Part shown: piece by piece, positions 17,259 to 26,903 of the stretch
Position numbering within the stretch: the first letter of the stretch is position 1
Layout: each line of letters opens with the position of its first letter
Origin: Niabella beijingensis
GTDB taxonomy: Bacteria > Bacteroidota > Bacteroidia > Chitinophagales > Chitinophagaceae
Direction of reading: 5' to 3'
Assembly: GCF_020034665.1 (NCBI RefSeq)
Contig: NZ_JAIQDI010000002.1
Coordinates: 2,046,001-2,110,000, forward strand
Length of the DNA stretch: 64,000 nt
Notes under the pieces: model-generated
The model's input: only the letters and a program-made list of their open reading frames with translations
Told to the model about the DNA's origin: nothing
Databases searched by the model: none
Translations under genes and position numbers: made by a program

Positions 17259-18503
17259 ATGACAGCTATTAAGGTCATATCGGGTTTATTGTTAAAACAG
17301 TTTTCTGAAGAGCTTTCAGGAGAAGAGCAGGCCCTTCTGGATAAGTGGCTGCAGCAGTCACCTGCCAACAGGGCTTTCTACAATAAAATCAATGACGAAG
17401 AAGAATTCCGGAAATTGCTTCTCTCCTATCATTTGAACGAACGGCAGGCATCAGAAGAAAGAGTACTCAATCAACTGTTTCAGAAAATCAACGGGCACAG
17501 ATCTGAGGGCAAAAGAAAGACAGGGAATATGACCCGGTGGCTGGCAGCCGCCGCTGTTATCGCCATTGTGGGAGCTACTGTTTACCTGTATGTCGTTCAA
17601 AAGCGACATAGCCCCACTGCAATCGTTGCTCAGGCGCAGGATATCCAGGCACCTTCCTCTAACCGCGCCATGATTACGCTGGCAGATGGAAGCAACGTAT
17701 TTCTGGATAGTCTGGGAAATGGTCAGCTGGTACAGCAGGGAAATGTAAAACTGGTGAAATTAGCCAACGGGAAAATCGCGTATCAGGCCGCCAACGCCCC
17801 TTCCGAAGGAGGCGCGGCTGTACTGAACACGTTGAGGAATCCCCGCGGCAGCAAGGTAATTGACATGCAATTATCCGATGGAAGCCATGTATGGCTGAAT
17901 GCGGGTTCCTCCATCACCTATCCCGTAGTGTTTACAGGCGATGAGCGGAAAGTGGAGTTGAAAGGCGAAGGGTATTTTGAAGTAGCCCCCTCCAGTTCTC
18001 CCAAAGGGGGAAAACGTCGGCCATTTATTGTAACGTTCCCTTCTCCTCTCGGAGGAGGCCGGGAGGGGGCGGTAGAAGTATTGGGTACGCATTTCAATGT
18101 AAACGCATATGGGGATGAGCCGGCAACTAAAGTAACCCTACTCGAGGGTAGTGTCCATGTAGCTCCCCTCTTCAAAGAAAACGGATCGGGATTGAAGCTT
18201 AAGCCCGGTCAGCAGGCCGTTGTTAACCTGTCCACCTATCAACTGATCAGCCACCCCAACCTCACCCAGGTAATGGCCTGGAAAAATGGTTTGTTTGAAT
18301 TTGACGATGCCGATATTCAATCTGTCATGAAAGAGTTAGCACGATGGTATAATATAGACGTATCCTATTCCGGCAGCAGGTCCCAGCACTTTGTAGGAAG
18401 CATTGAACGGAGCAAACCGTTATCAAAAGTACTGACCATGCTGGAAAAAACAGGAGCAGTAACATTTGAAGTAAAAGGAAATAGAGTTATCGTAAAAGAA
18501 TAA
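17259..18503 (+). CDS. FecR-family anti-sigma factor with an in-frame repeat insertion (PUL 1)
   Basis: A 414-aa single-pass inner-membrane protein. It has an N-terminal cytoplasmic anti-sigma region (1-90), a transmembrane helix (~94-113), a periplasmic FecR domain (~195-310) and a C-terminal DUF4974 domain (~330-412). It senses the STN domain of the adjacent SusC and controls the ECF sigma factor encoded 58 bp upstream. Within the FecR domain, between YFEVA and VLGTHFNV, about 28 residues are encoded by a G/C-rich palindromic sequence. The PUL 2 FecR has a plain 17-residue linker at the same place. The frame is preserved, so the protein is probably functional. Length is slightly above the usual 330-390 aa. 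Confidence 0.92.
   Translation: MTAIKVISGLLLKQFSEELSGEEQALLDKWLQQSPANRAFYNKINDEEEFRKLLLSYHLNERQASEERVLNQLFQKINGHRSEGKRKTGNMTRWLAAAAVIAIVGATVYLYVVQKRHSPTAIVAQAQDIQAPSSNRAMITLADGSNVFLDSLGNGQLVQQGNVKLVKLANGKIAYQAANAPSEGGAAVLNTLRNPRGSKVIDMQLSDGSHVWLNAGSSITYPVVFTGDERKVELKGEGYFEVAPSSSPKGGKRRPFIVTFPSPLGGGREGAVEVLGTHFNVNAYGDEPATKVTLLEGSVHVAPLFKENGSGLKLKPGQQAVVNLSTYQLISHPNLTQVMAWKNGLFEFDDADIQSVMKELARWYNIDVSYSGSRSQHFVGSIERSKPLSKVLTMLEKTGAVTFEVKGNRVIVKE
17986..18069. repeat. palindromic repeat inserted inside the fecR-like gene
   Basis: Outer arms CCCCCTCC (17986-17993) and GGAGGGGG (18062-18069) are perfect inverted copies. Inside are two smaller hairpins, TCTCCCAAAGGGGGA and CTCCTCTCGGAGGAG. The total of 84 bp is 28 codons and keeps the reading frame. 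The composition resembles C-run/G-run intergenic palindromes common in Bacteroidota genomes, here lodged in a coding region. Confidence 0.7.
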
Positions 18504-18519
18504 GCACGCTCATAAAAAA

Positions 18520-18546
18520 GCCGTTCCGGATGGAGCCCGGAACGGC
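18520..18546 (-). terminator. hairpin between fecR and susC, terminator-like on the minus strand
   Basis: Perfect 10-bp stem (18520-18529 with 18537-18546), 7-nt loop. The run of six A directly before it makes a T tract only for minus-strand transcripts. On the plus strand it lacks a T tract, so it would act there as an RNA-stability or attenuation hairpin rather than a classic terminator. Confidence 0.5.
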
Positions 18547-18592
18547 GGATATTTTGGGCATACAATGATCACGTTTGGAAACGATTGTTTAA

Positions 18593-18612
18593 CCTGTCTG
18601 CCGACAAGCAGG
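18593..18612. repeat. short G+C-rich palindromic repeat in the susC leader
   Basis: CCTGTCTGCCGACAAGCAGG is a degenerate inverted repeat of the CCTGCC-GGCAGG type. Related copies lie at 26830-26849 and 41233-41249, all in intergenic gaps of PULs. A smaller inverted repeat, CGTTTGGAAACG (18572-18583), lies just upstream and could be an operator. Confidence 0.45.
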
Positions 18613-18652
18613 CCCAAAACCTGTTCCGGGGTTGCCGGAACCAAGCAAAGCT

Positions 18653-21600
18653 ATGCATTTAAAACAGTTCTGTCATTATGGCGGTAAAATATTTTATTTT
18701 CCGCAGCAGGGGAACGGCATCAGAAAACGATTATCAGGGAGCTTCCTGCCGGAAACCAGTATCTTGGGGCTACATGAACGGAAAAAAATATTCAGGGTGA
18801 TGAAACTGATTGCAATCTTTTTATTCTGGGCCTGCCTTACATCAGCCGCTACCGGGTTTTCACAAACGGTAACCCTGAGAGGCAATGGCATTCTGCTCGA
18901 AAATGTGTTTAAAGAAATACGTAAACAAACAGGGTATAAATTTCTTTATAGCAGGGAAGCGCTGCAACACTCCAAAAAAGTTTCGGTTAATGCATATGCC
19001 CAGCCGATGGAACAGGTATTACAGCAATGCTTCAGGGGCCAGCCGCTTACCTATGAAATCATTGAGAAAACAATTATTGTAAAACTGCGGACTACTTCGA
19101 CAATGACACCTCCATTACTGAAGGAGCAGCCATCCCTCCCCACTGCCGAAGAAATTCAGGGACGCGTTACAGACAGTACAGGGGCCCCTTTGTCCGGAGC
19201 TTCTGTAAATATAAAGGGCACCAATACCGGCACCACTACAAATGCCAACGGGAGATTTACGATAAATGCAAAGGCGACCGACATCCTTATTATCTCTTTT
19301 ATAGGATACCAGACTGTTGAGTTGCCGGCAAATAGTACTTCTTTATCGGCCATCACGCTTTTTCCTGTTGAAAGCCGGCTGGAAGATTTTGTGGTAGTAG
19401 GTTATGGAGTCCAGCGTAAAAAAGATCTTACCGGCGCCATTTCATCTGTCAGTGCCAAAGACATCGCCAATACCCCTGTTAAGGATGTGCTCTCGGCCAT
19501 GCAGGGCAGGATGGCCGGTGTGCAGGTCGTTTCAAATTCCGGCGCCCCCGGTGACGGCATCAATGTTACCGTAAGGGGACAATCTTCCCTGAATGCCGGT
19601 AATGCCCCACTCTATATCATCGATGGGATTCCGGTGGATGCCGGCTCCATCTCCCAGTTAAATGGTTTTGAATCGCACGGACTCAATCCGCTTTCCTATA
19701 TTAACCCCAGCGATATCGAATCGATTGAAGTGTTAAAGGATGCTGCCTCAACCTCCATTTACGGATCAAGAGCCGCCAATGGTGTGGTAATGATCACCAC
19801 CAAAAGCGGAAAGGCCGGGAAGGCAAAAGTGAACATCAATTTTTATGCAGGTGTCAGCAACATCACGCGGCATCTTGACGTGCTGAACGCAGCACAATGG
19901 CGATCCAACATCCTGGAGGCATACCGCAACCTGGATATTTACAATAACGCTACAACCCCGACAGTGCCCCATTGGTCGGTACTGGATTCTTTAAGTCCTA
20001 TGAATACAGGCGATGTGGATTGGCAAAGTGTTATGTACAGAACTGCCGTTCAGAAGCAGCTGGATTTTTCCGTAAGCGGCGGTACCGAAAAAAGCGTTTA
20101 TGCGCTCAGCACTTCTATTCTTGACCAGGACGGGATCTTTATTGCCTCAAAGTACCGCAGGATCACTTCAAGACTTAATGCCGATTTTAATATCTCCAAA
20201 AAACTGAAACTGGGGTATAATGTCATTTACAGTAATGAACGCAACAACCGCATCAATGCCGGTGGTGATGGGAACCACAGCCTGGTGCAATCCATTTTAG
20301 TACGGCCGCCTACCTACGCGCTCACCTATCCGGATGGTTCCCCGATCTATTATTTTAACGGGAAGAGAAATCCTGTGGGCCTGGCATTGGAAGCCACCCA
20401 CCTCAATACAACCAACCGGATCATCGGCAGCCAGTACCTGGAATACCAGATCCTGGATGGCCTTAAGTTCAGAACAAGCATCAGCCTGGATTTTACCTCC
20501 ATGAAAGAGGATGAGTTCCTGCCCTCTACTGTGGATTACCGGGAAGGCTATAATTCAGGGAGTGTGCGGGCTACCAATAACCTTACCTGGGCCAACGAAA
20601 ATTATTTCACCTATCACAAAACATTTAATACCGACCATGATTTTACCGCCCTGGCGGGTTTCAGCCAGCAGGCCTGGAAACTGGAAACCACGGGACTCAA
20701 CGGTATGTATTTTGCCAGCGACCGCATCCGCACGCTTAACGGAGCCGGCACGATCTCCGGGCAGGATGTAAACGTTACCGTGGAGCATGGCATGGTTTCT
20801 TATTTTGGAAGGGTTGGGTACAATTACAAAAGCAAATACCTTTTCCAGGCCAACCTGAGAGCAGACGGATCATCAAGATTTGGAAAGGACAACCGGTTCG
20901 GCTTCTTCCCGTCGGCTTCAGCAGCATGGCGTTTTTCAGCAGAACCGTTTTTGGAAAATGCGACGTTCCTTAATGATGGTAAATTGCGGCTCAGTGTAGG
21001 GCAGACAGGGAATGAGGCCATTGGTAATTACACTTCGCAGGGCGAATTTGCTATCGGATACAATTATCTCGACAAATCGGGCGCCGCGCCAACGGTTATG
21101 CCCAACTCCAACCTCACCTGGGAAACATCCACCCAGTATGATCTGGGACTTGACCTTTCCCTGTTCAATCACCGGGTTTCGTTTACCGGTGATGTATACA
21201 TAAAAAACACCCGCGATCTTTTATTCGATGTGCCTATACCCGAAACCACGGGTTTTCCTTTTATGACACAGAACATCGGTAAAATACAAAATAAAGGGCT
21301 GGAACTGGCCCTTACCACCAGGAACCTGACCAGGGACCTGAAGTGGAGTACCACATTTAACATCGGCCTCAACCGCAATAAAGTAGTCAGCCTTCCGGAA
21401 CAGGTGCTTACCAACGGATACATACAGAATGGCGCTTTTCATATTTTAAAAGTAGGACAGCCCATTGGCGTTTTCTACGGGTATAAGTTTTTAGGTGTTT
21501 ATGCCAGTGATGCCGATAATGTAAACGAAGTACGCAACGGCTCCGCCAACGGGAAAATTTTTGCGGGTGGCGATCCCATCTGGGACGACCGCAACGGCGA

Positions 21601-22144
21601 TCATGTGATCAACGCGGAAGATCAGCAGATCATCGGTAATGCGCAGCCTGGTTTTACAGGAGGCTTTATCAATGACTTCACCTACAAGAATTTTTCACTG
21701 AATATCTTCTTCCAGTTTTCAAACGGCAACGACATTTACAGCCAGCTGAACCAGCTGAGGCATTCGGTGGTGGCCTACAACAATGTGTCGCGGGATGCAT
21801 TGAACCGATGGAAAGCGCAGGGCGACATTACCGATTATCCCAGAACGATCTTTAATGATCCCCTGGCTACGGACAGCCGTGTTTCCGACCGCTGGATCAG
21901 CGATGGTTCTTACCTGAGATTAAAAAATGTACGCCTTTCCTACAACCTGCCGCAGGGGCTGATGGATAAGCTGAGCCTGAGAAGTGTAAAAGTATATGCT
22001 TCCGGGGAGAACCTGCTGACCTGGACAAAGTATACCGGTTACGATCCGGATGTAAGCTCGTACAGTGGTTTAAGAATTGGCATCGACGGGGGCTCCTATC
22101 CGCAGAGCCGTACGTTTATTTTTGGACTAAATGTTGAACTATAA
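18653..22144 (+). CDS. SusC/RagA-type TonB-dependent outer-membrane transporter with STN domain (PUL 1)
   Basis: About 1163 aa from the ATG at 18653. A second possible start is the ATG at 18800, which places the signal sequence MKLIAIFLFWACL at the very N-terminus. Order of domains: signal; STN secretin/TonB short N-terminal domain (~60-140), which contacts FecR; CarboxypepD_reg-like beta-sandwich (~155-240, QGRVTDSTGAPLSGASVNIKG); TonB box-like stretch VVVGYGVQRKKDLTGAISSV; plug; 22-strand barrel to the C-terminus, ending in a terminal beta-strand pattern. It imports an oligosaccharide in partnership with the SusD lipoprotein, whose gene starts 11 bp downstream. No sign of truncation. Confidence 0.95.
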   Translation: MHLKQFCHYGGKIFYFPQQGNGIRKRLSGSFLPETSILGLHERKKIFRVMKLIAIFLFWACLTSAATGFSQTVTLRGNGILLENVFKEIRKQTGYKFLYSREALQHSKKVSVNAYAQPMEQVLQQCFRGQPLTYEIIEKTIIVKLRTTSTMTPPLLKEQPSLPTAEEIQGRVTDSTGAPLSGASVNIKGTNTGTTTNANGRFTINAKATDILIISFIGYQTVELPANSTSLSAITLFPVESRLEDFVVVGYGVQRKKDLTGAISSVSAKDIANTPVKDVLSAMQGRMAGVQVVSNSGAPGDGINVTVRGQSSLNAGNAPLYIIDGIPVDAGSISQLNGFESHGLNPLSYINPSDIESIEVLKDAASTSIYGSRAANGVVMITTKSGKAGKAKVNINFYAGVSNITRHLDVLNAAQWRSNILEAYRNLDIYNNATTPTVPHWSVLDSLSPMNTGDVDWQSVMYRTAVQKQLDFSVSGGTEKSVYALSTSILDQDGIFIASKYRRITSRLNADFNISKKLKLGYNVIYSNERNNRINAGGDGNHSLVQSILVRPPTYALTYPDGSPIYYFNGKRNPVGLALEATHLNTTNRIIGSQYLEYQILDGLKFRTSISLDFTSMKEDEFLPSTVDYREGYNSGSVRATNNLTWANENYFTYHKTFNTDHDFTALAGFSQQAWKLETTGLNGMYFASDRIRTLNGAGTISGQDVNVTVEHGMVSYFGRVGYNYKSKYLFQANLRADGSSRFGKDNRFGFFPSASAAWRFSAEPFLENATFLNDGKLRLSVGQTGNEAIGNYTSQGEFAIGYNYLDKSGAAPTVMPNSNLTWETSTQYDLGLDLSLFNHRVSFTGDVYIKNTRDLLFDVPIPETTGFPFMTQNIGKIQNKGLELALTTRNLTRDLKWSTTFNIGLNRNKVVSLPEQVLTNGYIQNGAFHILKVGQPIGVFYGYKFLGVYASDADNVNEVRNGSANGKIFAGGDPIWDDRNGDHVINAEDQQIIGNAQPGFTGGFINDFTYKNFSLNIFFQFSNGNDIYSQLNQLRHSVVAYNNVSRDALNRWKAQGDITDYPRTIFNDPLATDSRVSDRWISDGSYLRLKNVRLSYNLPQGLMDKLSLRSVKVYASGENLLTWTKYTGYDPDVSSYSGLRIGIDGGSYPQSRTFIFGLNVEL

Positions 22145-22155
22145 TACTCCGTAAT

Positions 22156-23541
22156 ATGAAAGCGTTAATCAATAAAACAGTCTCACTTCTTTTAATTATT
22201 TTACTGTTCGGTTCCTGTGTAAAACAGGTGCTGGATAAAAAGCCGGTCAGCAGTTTTCCGGGAGAGGATTTCTATAAAACGCCCGACGATGCGCAGGCAG
22301 GTGTCAATGGCATTTACAATGCCGCACAGGGTGTGTTCCGGATCAATTTTGCTTACTGGGGCGAAGCAAGGGCCGATAATGTGCAAACCGCCCAATCCGG
22401 AGAAAGCCTGACGCTCACACAGAATAACCTTACCGAATCAGCAGTATCGGCAAACTGGACGGGTTTATATACCATGATCAGCCGCGCCAATTATGCCATA
22501 GCTTATATACCCAACGCCTATCCCGGTGATCCGGACGGAGGTAAACAGCTGATGGGCCAGGCCCGTGCCTTACGTGCGCTTGCCTACTTTTACCTGGTAA
22601 GGGTTTGGGGAGATGTGCCTCTGGTCACTGAGCCCTATACCTCTATAGAACAGGATATTTTTGTCAGTAAAACCAATAAGGAACAGGTACTGGATCAGAT
22701 TGAAACGGATCTTGGCTATGCGGTTCAGAATTGTGCAGACCGGTTCAACAACAACGACGACCGGATCAAATTCACAAAAGGAGGTGCCTATGCATTGCTT
22801 GCCCAGGTTTACATGTGGCGGAAAAAATATGCGGAGGCAGCCACCGCATCAAAAATGGTGCTTGATAACAGCCTCTACACGCTCGCCGCTTCTATGGACG
22901 ATTGGGGAAAAATATTTACCAATAGTTATTCTTCCGAAAGCATTTTTGAAATAGGCTACAATGAAACTCAAACCAACTCGTTAAGGGTGCTTTATGCTGT
23001 AGGATCCGACGCCATGTTCACACCTTCTGCAAAATTCCGTTCCTCCTATGAGCAGGGCGACAAACGGATCCCTTATGTATATGATACTACGGTAGCAACG
23101 CCCAAAGCCATCTGGAAATTCCTGGGGAAAGGCGTCAGTGATGAAGATCCCTCCCCCTCCCGTCAGAACATCGTGTTAATACGCCTTGCAGACATCCTGT
23201 TGCTGAGGGCTGAAGCGCTGGCCCGGACCGGCGGTACCAATATTGCAGAGTCCCTGAGCTTATTAAACCGCATCCGGCAGCGGGCCGGCTTGCCCGCTTT
23301 TGAAACGGAAGCCGCTGCGGCCGCCCGTTATGGTGACCTGGAATCGGCCATTTTACATGAACGTTCCATTGAGCTTTGTTTTGAAGGGCACCGGTGGTTT
23401 GACCTGGTACGTACGGGAAAGGCGATCACCACCATGCGCCCGGTTAACGGCCTTAGCGATGAACGCAACCTGGTATGGCCGGTTTTTGTAAGTGTTTTAA
23501 ATAAAAACCCCAACCTGGAGCAAAGCGAGTTCTATAAATAA
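22156..23541 (+). CDS. SusD/RagB-type glycan-binding lipoprotein (PUL 1)
   Basis: A 461-aa surface lipoprotein. A lipobox-like LLFGSC ends near Cys22. The N-terminal SusD-like segment (~40-200, TPDDAQAGVNGIYNAAQG; TPR-like helices such as ARALRALAYFYLVRVWGDVPLV) and the C-terminal RagB/SusD segment (RQNIVLIRLADILLLRAEALAR; CFEGHRWFDLVRTGKA) are clear. It caps the SusC barrel encoded 11 bp upstream and delivers glycan to it. The length is at the short end of the family. Confidence 0.95.
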   Translation: MKALINKTVSLLLIILLFGSCVKQVLDKKPVSSFPGEDFYKTPDDAQAGVNGIYNAAQGVFRINFAYWGEARADNVQTAQSGESLTLTQNNLTESAVSANWTGLYTMISRANYAIAYIPNAYPGDPDGGKQLMGQARALRALAYFYLVRVWGDVPLVTEPYTSIEQDIFVSKTNKEQVLDQIETDLGYAVQNCADRFNNNDDRIKFTKGGAYALLAQVYMWRKKYAEAATASKMVLDNSLYTLAASMDDWGKIFTNSYSSESIFEIGYNETQTNSLRVLYAVGSDAMFTPSAKFRSSYEQGDKRIPYVYDTTVATPKAIWKFLGKGVSDEDPSPSRQNIVLIRLADILLLRAEALARTGGTNIAESLSLLNRIRQRAGLPAFETEAAAAARYGDLESAILHERSIELCFEGHRWFDLVRTGKAITTMRPVNGLSDERNLVWPVFVSVLNKNPNLEQSEFYK

Positions 23542-23682
23542 CAGACATCAGCGTACGTCTGATCAGTAATACTAAAATTCCGGGAACGAACCGTCTGTAA
23601 TAAACATTCCTATTTATCAAACAGCATATGAATCTTATTATCCGGCGTTCCTCCCTACATTAAAAACATAAAAATATTGCGG

Positions 23683-25146
23683 ATGAAAACGAATATAAAA
23701 AATCCGGGACTTCCAACATTTCTGGGACTGCTCTTCCTGAATGTATGTTACCTGTTTCTTTTACCGGCTTGCGAGAAGCAAAAAAATTTCAGCTACGAAT
23801 ATGACAATCCGGGGGGAAAAATGAGCATCTCCGCCTGGCAATTTGTGCAGCAGACAGACTCCCTGGCATTGTTAAGCGAAGCCATTACTGCTGCCGGGCT
23901 TCAGGATTATTATTCCAATGCCGAAGTACATACCTTTATTATGCCAACGAACGCCGCCTTCCGGACCTATATGTCTGTAAACAAATACACCAGCATCGCA
24001 GCCATTCCCGTCCCGATCCTCCGGAATACGCTTTTATACCATATTGTAAAAGCGAAAGTGCTTTTTTCAGATCCGGCCCTGTCACAGAATAACAATCCCA
24101 TTGCCTATGAAACCGCAAACGGGCAATCGATGTACCTGTCTCACAACGCCAATTACCAGGGGCTGATCAATGAACAGACCAATAAAAGCTGGACGATATC
24201 CGTCTCCAACCTGGAGCCGGTGAACGGCGTTATCCATATTGTTCCGGAACTCGTTTATTTTTCTGCCAAAACAGCCGGCACCAATATACCCGATCCGGCA
24301 ATTGTCAGCGATACCATTTATGCCACGCAGGATACCTACATCAACGGCGGAAGTCTGAAGGCGTCCAACTTCGGGAGCGATCCCCTGATCAAACTGAAAA
24401 ATGTGGATGGCAGCGGTGATTACGATCGCAAGATCTACCTGATGTTCGACTTAAACCAGCTCACCAAAACAGGCACCCTGCGAAACGCCAGCATCGAGGT
24501 GGGCGTCAATTTTACGCATGGCCTTGGCTTAAAAATGGATCTGTATAACGTTGCGGATACCAGCTGGTCAGAAAAATCAATGAACTGGAACAATGCACCG
24601 GCACCGGACCAAACACCCGTGGCATCCCTTGTTACCGGAAAGGTGGCCACCTTTCAGTGGAACTGTACCGGCTTTATTGGCCCCCGCCTGCAACAACCCC
24701 GGAAGATTTCCGTAATGCTCGACGGAGAAGCAAAGGGCAATGAAACCAATGACCTGATCTCCAAAGAAAATCCGCTCAGCAAGCCCCCCCGCCTGGTGGT
24801 TACCTTCTCCTCCGGGAACAGCATGCTTGAAATGGGAATCAATAATGGAATGACGGTTTCAAAAGGCGGTATTGCAGTGCTGAAAACAGCAATGCTTGAG
24901 ATGAAAGGCGCCGCACCGGCCGATATTATTTACACCCTGGAATCAGCACCCGCAAACGGATGGCTGATCATGGGCTCCTCCATTCTTACCACCGGCAGTA
25001 AATTCACGCAGCTGGATCTGGATATGAGCAATATCGTCTATGTACATTCCGGTTCAGGCGGTGCTGCCGATCAACTTTCCCTTTCGGTTGCAGACCCCGA
25101 CGGTGGTCTGATCGAACCTTTCGATTTTAACATCAGCATTCAGTAA
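23683..25146 (+). CDS. surface lipoprotein with FAS1, DNRLRE and cadherin-like/CSPG domains
   Basis: A 487-aa protein from the ATG at 23683; a TTG six bases earlier is also in frame. The N-terminus is a lipoprotein-type signal ending near LLPAC. Domains in order: fasciclin FAS1 (~45-200, FIMPTNAAFRTYMSVN and LRNTLLYHIVKAKVL); DNRLRE (~210-375, ATQDTYINGGSLKASNFG and SMNWNNAP); cadherin-like/CSPG repeat (~390-487, IIYTLESAPANGWLI). All are adhesion or carbohydrate-associated modules with no catalytic residues. It lies between SusD and a GH20-like enzyme in PUL 1, so it is probably a cell-surface glycan-binding or matrix-contact protein. The three-module combination is unusual. Confidence 0.82.
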   Translation: MKTNIKNPGLPTFLGLLFLNVCYLFLLPACEKQKNFSYEYDNPGGKMSISAWQFVQQTDSLALLSEAITAAGLQDYYSNAEVHTFIMPTNAAFRTYMSVNKYTSIAAIPVPILRNTLLYHIVKAKVLFSDPALSQNNNPIAYETANGQSMYLSHNANYQGLINEQTNKSWTISVSNLEPVNGVIHIVPELVYFSAKTAGTNIPDPAIVSDTIYATQDTYINGGSLKASNFGSDPLIKLKNVDGSGDYDRKIYLMFDLNQLTKTGTLRNASIEVGVNFTHGLGLKMDLYNVADTSWSEKSMNWNNAPAPDQTPVASLVTGKVATFQWNCTGFIGPRLQQPRKISVMLDGEAKGNETNDLISKENPLSKPPRLVVTFSSGNSMLEMGINNGMTVSKGGIAVLKTAMLEMKGAAPADIIYTLESAPANGWLIMGSSILTTGSKFTQLDLDMSNIVYVHSGSGGAADQLSLSVADPDGGLIEPFDFNISIQ

Positions 25147-25218
25147 TTAACCCATAGCGCTTTATTGATACGAATAAACGATCATGAACGCTATATTGAA
25201 AGGAAGCCTGTTTCAGCA

Positions 25219-26784
25219 ATGAAAAGTTATTGTGTCCCCGGGAAATACGTTTTTTTATCTGTTCTCTTGCTGATGGCAGTCATCATGAACAGTTACAGCC
25301 AGGAAAAACCGGCCCCGGATTTTGAAAAGAAAGGATTCTATATTGATCTGCGTAACCAGGTCATGACCATGGAAGCCTTAAAAAATACGGCAAAAGAGCT
25401 GGCAGAACTGGGAATCAATACCCTGGTTATGGAATGGGATGCCACTTACCCTTATGAGAACAATGCCACGATCTCCGGCAGGCTGGCATATACACGCGAA
25501 GAGATCAGTTCCTTTGTAAATTATTGCGGTAAAATAGGTATTGACGTTATTCCCATCCAGCAGTGCTTTGGTCATGTGGAATATATTTTACGGCACGACC
25601 GGTACAGTAGTTTGAGGGAGGATGCCAAAGATCTTTCGCAGGTCTGTCCGTTGCAGACAACAGCGGACAGTTTACTTTTTTCAGATCTGTTCAGGGATAT
25701 GGCCCGGCTCCATCCTTCAAAGTACCTGCACATCGGTGCCGATGAAACCCGGCTGCTGGGGCATTGTGCTGCCTGCAAAAAAAAGATGGAGCAGGAAGGC
25801 GTATCCCGGCTTTTTGTGGACTATGTAAAAATGATGTGCCAGATCGCCCTAAAGCTTGGAAAGACCCCGCTAATCTGGTCGGATATGATCCTCAAACATC
25901 CTGAAGCTGCAGGCGCACTTCCCAAAGAAACGATCATCATCGACTGGAATTATGGCTGGCGGAATAATCTTTTCGGAGATATCGGGTTGCTAAAAGATAA
26001 AGGTTTTACGATATGGGGAGCACCTTCGATACGGAGTCATCCTGATAACTGGTATGTTACAGACTGGGCCACGCATTTCAGCAACCAGCGGGATTTTATC
26101 CCTTACGCCCGTACCCGGAATTATAAAGGGATGATCATGACCTCCTGGTCTACTTCCGGTGTATACAGTTTTATACGGGATGTGGGCAATGAGGTAGTAA
26201 GCATGGAACCGATACGGAACAATTATCCCCTTTCCGGTTTTCGCATCCTGATAGCGGCCTACGCCTGGTCGCTGCAGCAAAAGCAGGCCCTGGATCCGGA
26301 AGCTTTTGTGATCCGGTATGCCAAAGAGCGTTTTGGGCTTAATGATGCCGGAGGAAAAAAATTATGGGAGGCGCTTATGGTTCCGCCAGAGCTGCTCATA
26401 AAGGGAAAACCCGCGCAAAGTCAGTCAATAGCTGCGTTGGCTGCCCGCAACAACGAAGCCGTTCAACTGTTAAAAGAACTAAAGCCGCATCGTCATCAAA
26501 AAGAGTTTGAGCATTTCAGACTGATGGCTGACCTCAGGGCTTATTATCTTTCCTTTAAAGAGATCCTGGCGCTCTACAATACGGCGGACTTTTCCCGTAA
26601 AGCAGCCGGTGCGCTTATCCCCCGGGTACAGGTGTTGCTGAACCAGGCAAAAGAGCTGGACCGGAGGTTTTCGGATCTGAATAACGGCTTTTTAAAAAAC
26701 CCTGAGATCATCTACCAGAACAGGATACGGAACCAGCCGGTCCAATGGCTGTATGAGCGACTGGCAGGTATTAATGAAAAATGA
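25219..26784 (+). CDS. secreted GH20-like glycoside hydrolase (PUL 1)
   Basis: A 521-aa protein. The ATG at 25219 is chosen because it is preceded by an AGGAAG ribosome site and gives a normal signal peptide; the frame also opens at a TTG at 25165. Residues ~40-380 form a TIM-barrel of the GH20 clan without an obvious GH20b domain before it. The putative catalytic pair is D175-E176 in LHIGADET, with PIQQCFGHVEYILRH earlier in the barrel. The C-terminal ~130 residues are helical. A beta-hexosaminidase is the likely activity, but the sequence is clearly divergent from the GH20 enzyme at 6217, so the substrate may differ. It is the sixth gene of PUL 1. Confidence 0.8.
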   Translation: MKSYCVPGKYVFLSVLLLMAVIMNSYSQEKPAPDFEKKGFYIDLRNQVMTMEALKNTAKELAELGINTLVMEWDATYPYENNATISGRLAYTREEISSFVNYCGKIGIDVIPIQQCFGHVEYILRHDRYSSLREDAKDLSQVCPLQTTADSLLFSDLFRDMARLHPSKYLHIGADETRLLGHCAACKKKMEQEGVSRLFVDYVKMMCQIALKLGKTPLIWSDMILKHPEAAGALPKETIIIDWNYGWRNNLFGDIGLLKDKGFTIWGAPSIRSHPDNWYVTDWATHFSNQRDFIPYARTRNYKGMIMTSWSTSGVYSFIRDVGNEVVSMEPIRNNYPLSGFRILIAAYAWSLQQKQALDPEAFVIRYAKERFGLNDAGGKKLWEALMVPPELLIKGKPAQSQSIAALAARNNEAVQLLKELKPHRHQKEFEHFRLMADLRAYYLSFKEILALYNTADFSRKAAGALIPRVQVLLNQAKELDRRFSDLNNGFLKNPEIIYQNRIRNQPVQWLYERLAGINEK

Positions 26785-26829
26785 ATAGGGCTGCTGTATC
26801 GTCAGCGATAATCGTAACGGTGCTACCGC

Positions 26830-26849
26830 CCTGCCGACCCTGCAGGCAG
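26830..26849. repeat. short G+C-rich palindromic repeat before the GH16-like gene
   Basis: CCTGCCGACCCTGCAGGCAG has CTGCC/GGCAG arms (26831-26835 with 26845-26849). It is related to the elements at 18593 and 41233. Confidence 0.45.
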
Positions 26850-26903
26850 CGATTGTGCCCCTTCAGTATTTGAACAATTATTTGTGTGCCAAATGTTTTA
26901 TAA

